From NCBI RefSeq assembly GCF_020709055.1, contig NZ_JAJFCK010000056.1, positions 1 through 12,336 of the forward strand: a stretch of 12,336 bases of DNA, written 5' to 3'. Shown piece by piece: positions 12,290-12,336 of the stretch. Position numbers and translations under genes: made by a program. Each line of letters begins with the position of its first letter. Positions within the stretch are counted from its first letter, which is position 1. Below the pieces are notes generated by a model, which saw nothing but the letters and a program-made list of their open reading frames with translations, was not told the origin of the DNA and did not search any database. Source of the DNA: Ruminococcus callidus (lineage in GTDB: Bacteria > Bacillota > Clostridia > Oscillospirales > Ruminococcaceae).

Positions 12290-12336
12290 CCCCAAAAAGT
12301 TAGACAAAGATTCAAAAGAAAATTTATGCAAAGCGA
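12282..12336 (+). mobile_element. Left end of an IS3-family (IS150-like) insertion sequence
   Basis: TGACCCCAAAAAGTTAGACA at 12287-12306, probably beginning with TGAAC at 12282, matches the familiar left terminal repeat of IS3-family elements of the IS150 group. The sequence turns AT-rich at once, unlike the GC-rich kinase gene. An ATG near 12326 could begin the first transposase frame. The right end and target duplication are outside the window. Confidence 0.72.

Overview
The window looks like chromosome from a Gram-positive gut-type clostridium, most likely a Ruminococcus-like member of the Oscillospiraceae. That placement is an inference from strong AGGAGG-type ribosome binding sites, sigma-A promoters with extended -10 elements, a GH3 glycosidase without a signal peptide, small Spo0A-C-like and winged-helix proteins, and intergenic regions full of palindromic repeats. 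Every convincing protein gene is on the + strand; only a tRNA-Trp gene is on the - strand.

Layout. 1-519: degenerate multi-hairpin repeat holding a 163-bp insertion with 19-bp perfect terminal inverted repeats. 520-989: thioredoxin with a near-consensus promoter and a bidirectional terminator shared with the tRNA. 995-1133 (-): tRNA-Trp(CCA) with a perfect TTGACA-17-TATAAT promoter. 1134-1860: no gene; AT-rich flanks and a cluster of six TGTGGAA-type boxes. 1868-2373: 83-aa Spo0A-C-like protein whose promoter has an exact Spo0A box where the -35 should be. 2400-3016: first palindromic composite. 3079-5310: GH3 beta-glycosidase ending in a terminator whose upper stem is a parS site. 5310-6058: second composite plus two more parS sites. 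6118-8504: three separately promoted genes (PIN-like, winged-helix with a possible nuclease-fold remnant, small winged-helix). 8537-9125: third composite. 9211-12289: an operon of a small membrane protein, an unrecognised protein, a PP2C-type phosphatase and a Ser/Thr kinase. The kinase stops just after its HRD catalytic motif because what looks like an IS3-family (IS150-like) element begins there; the element runs off the window.

Main points of interest. (1) A modular intergenic element recurs three times: module A (a chain of hairpins), a strictly conserved 20-bp palindrome P, a MITE-like module B, P again, and an inverted A. Stems in module A covary between copies, so pairing itself seems to be under selection. 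(2) There are four exact 16-bp ParB/Spo0J-type parS sites within 3.1 kb, one built into a terminator. Either this region is origin-proximal or parS-like palindromes have joined the repeat repertoire. (3) The kinase/phosphatase operon resembles the PP2C plus kinase pairs of TerY-type and other regulatory or conflict systems, and has been broken by an IS.

How the genes may work together. The 9379-12289 genes are tightly spaced (1 to 14 bases) and probably formed one phospho-signalling unit. The PIN, winged-helix and small winged-helix genes just upstream have their own promoters and terminators. Any functional link to the kinase unit is only suggested by proximity and by similar promoter sequences.
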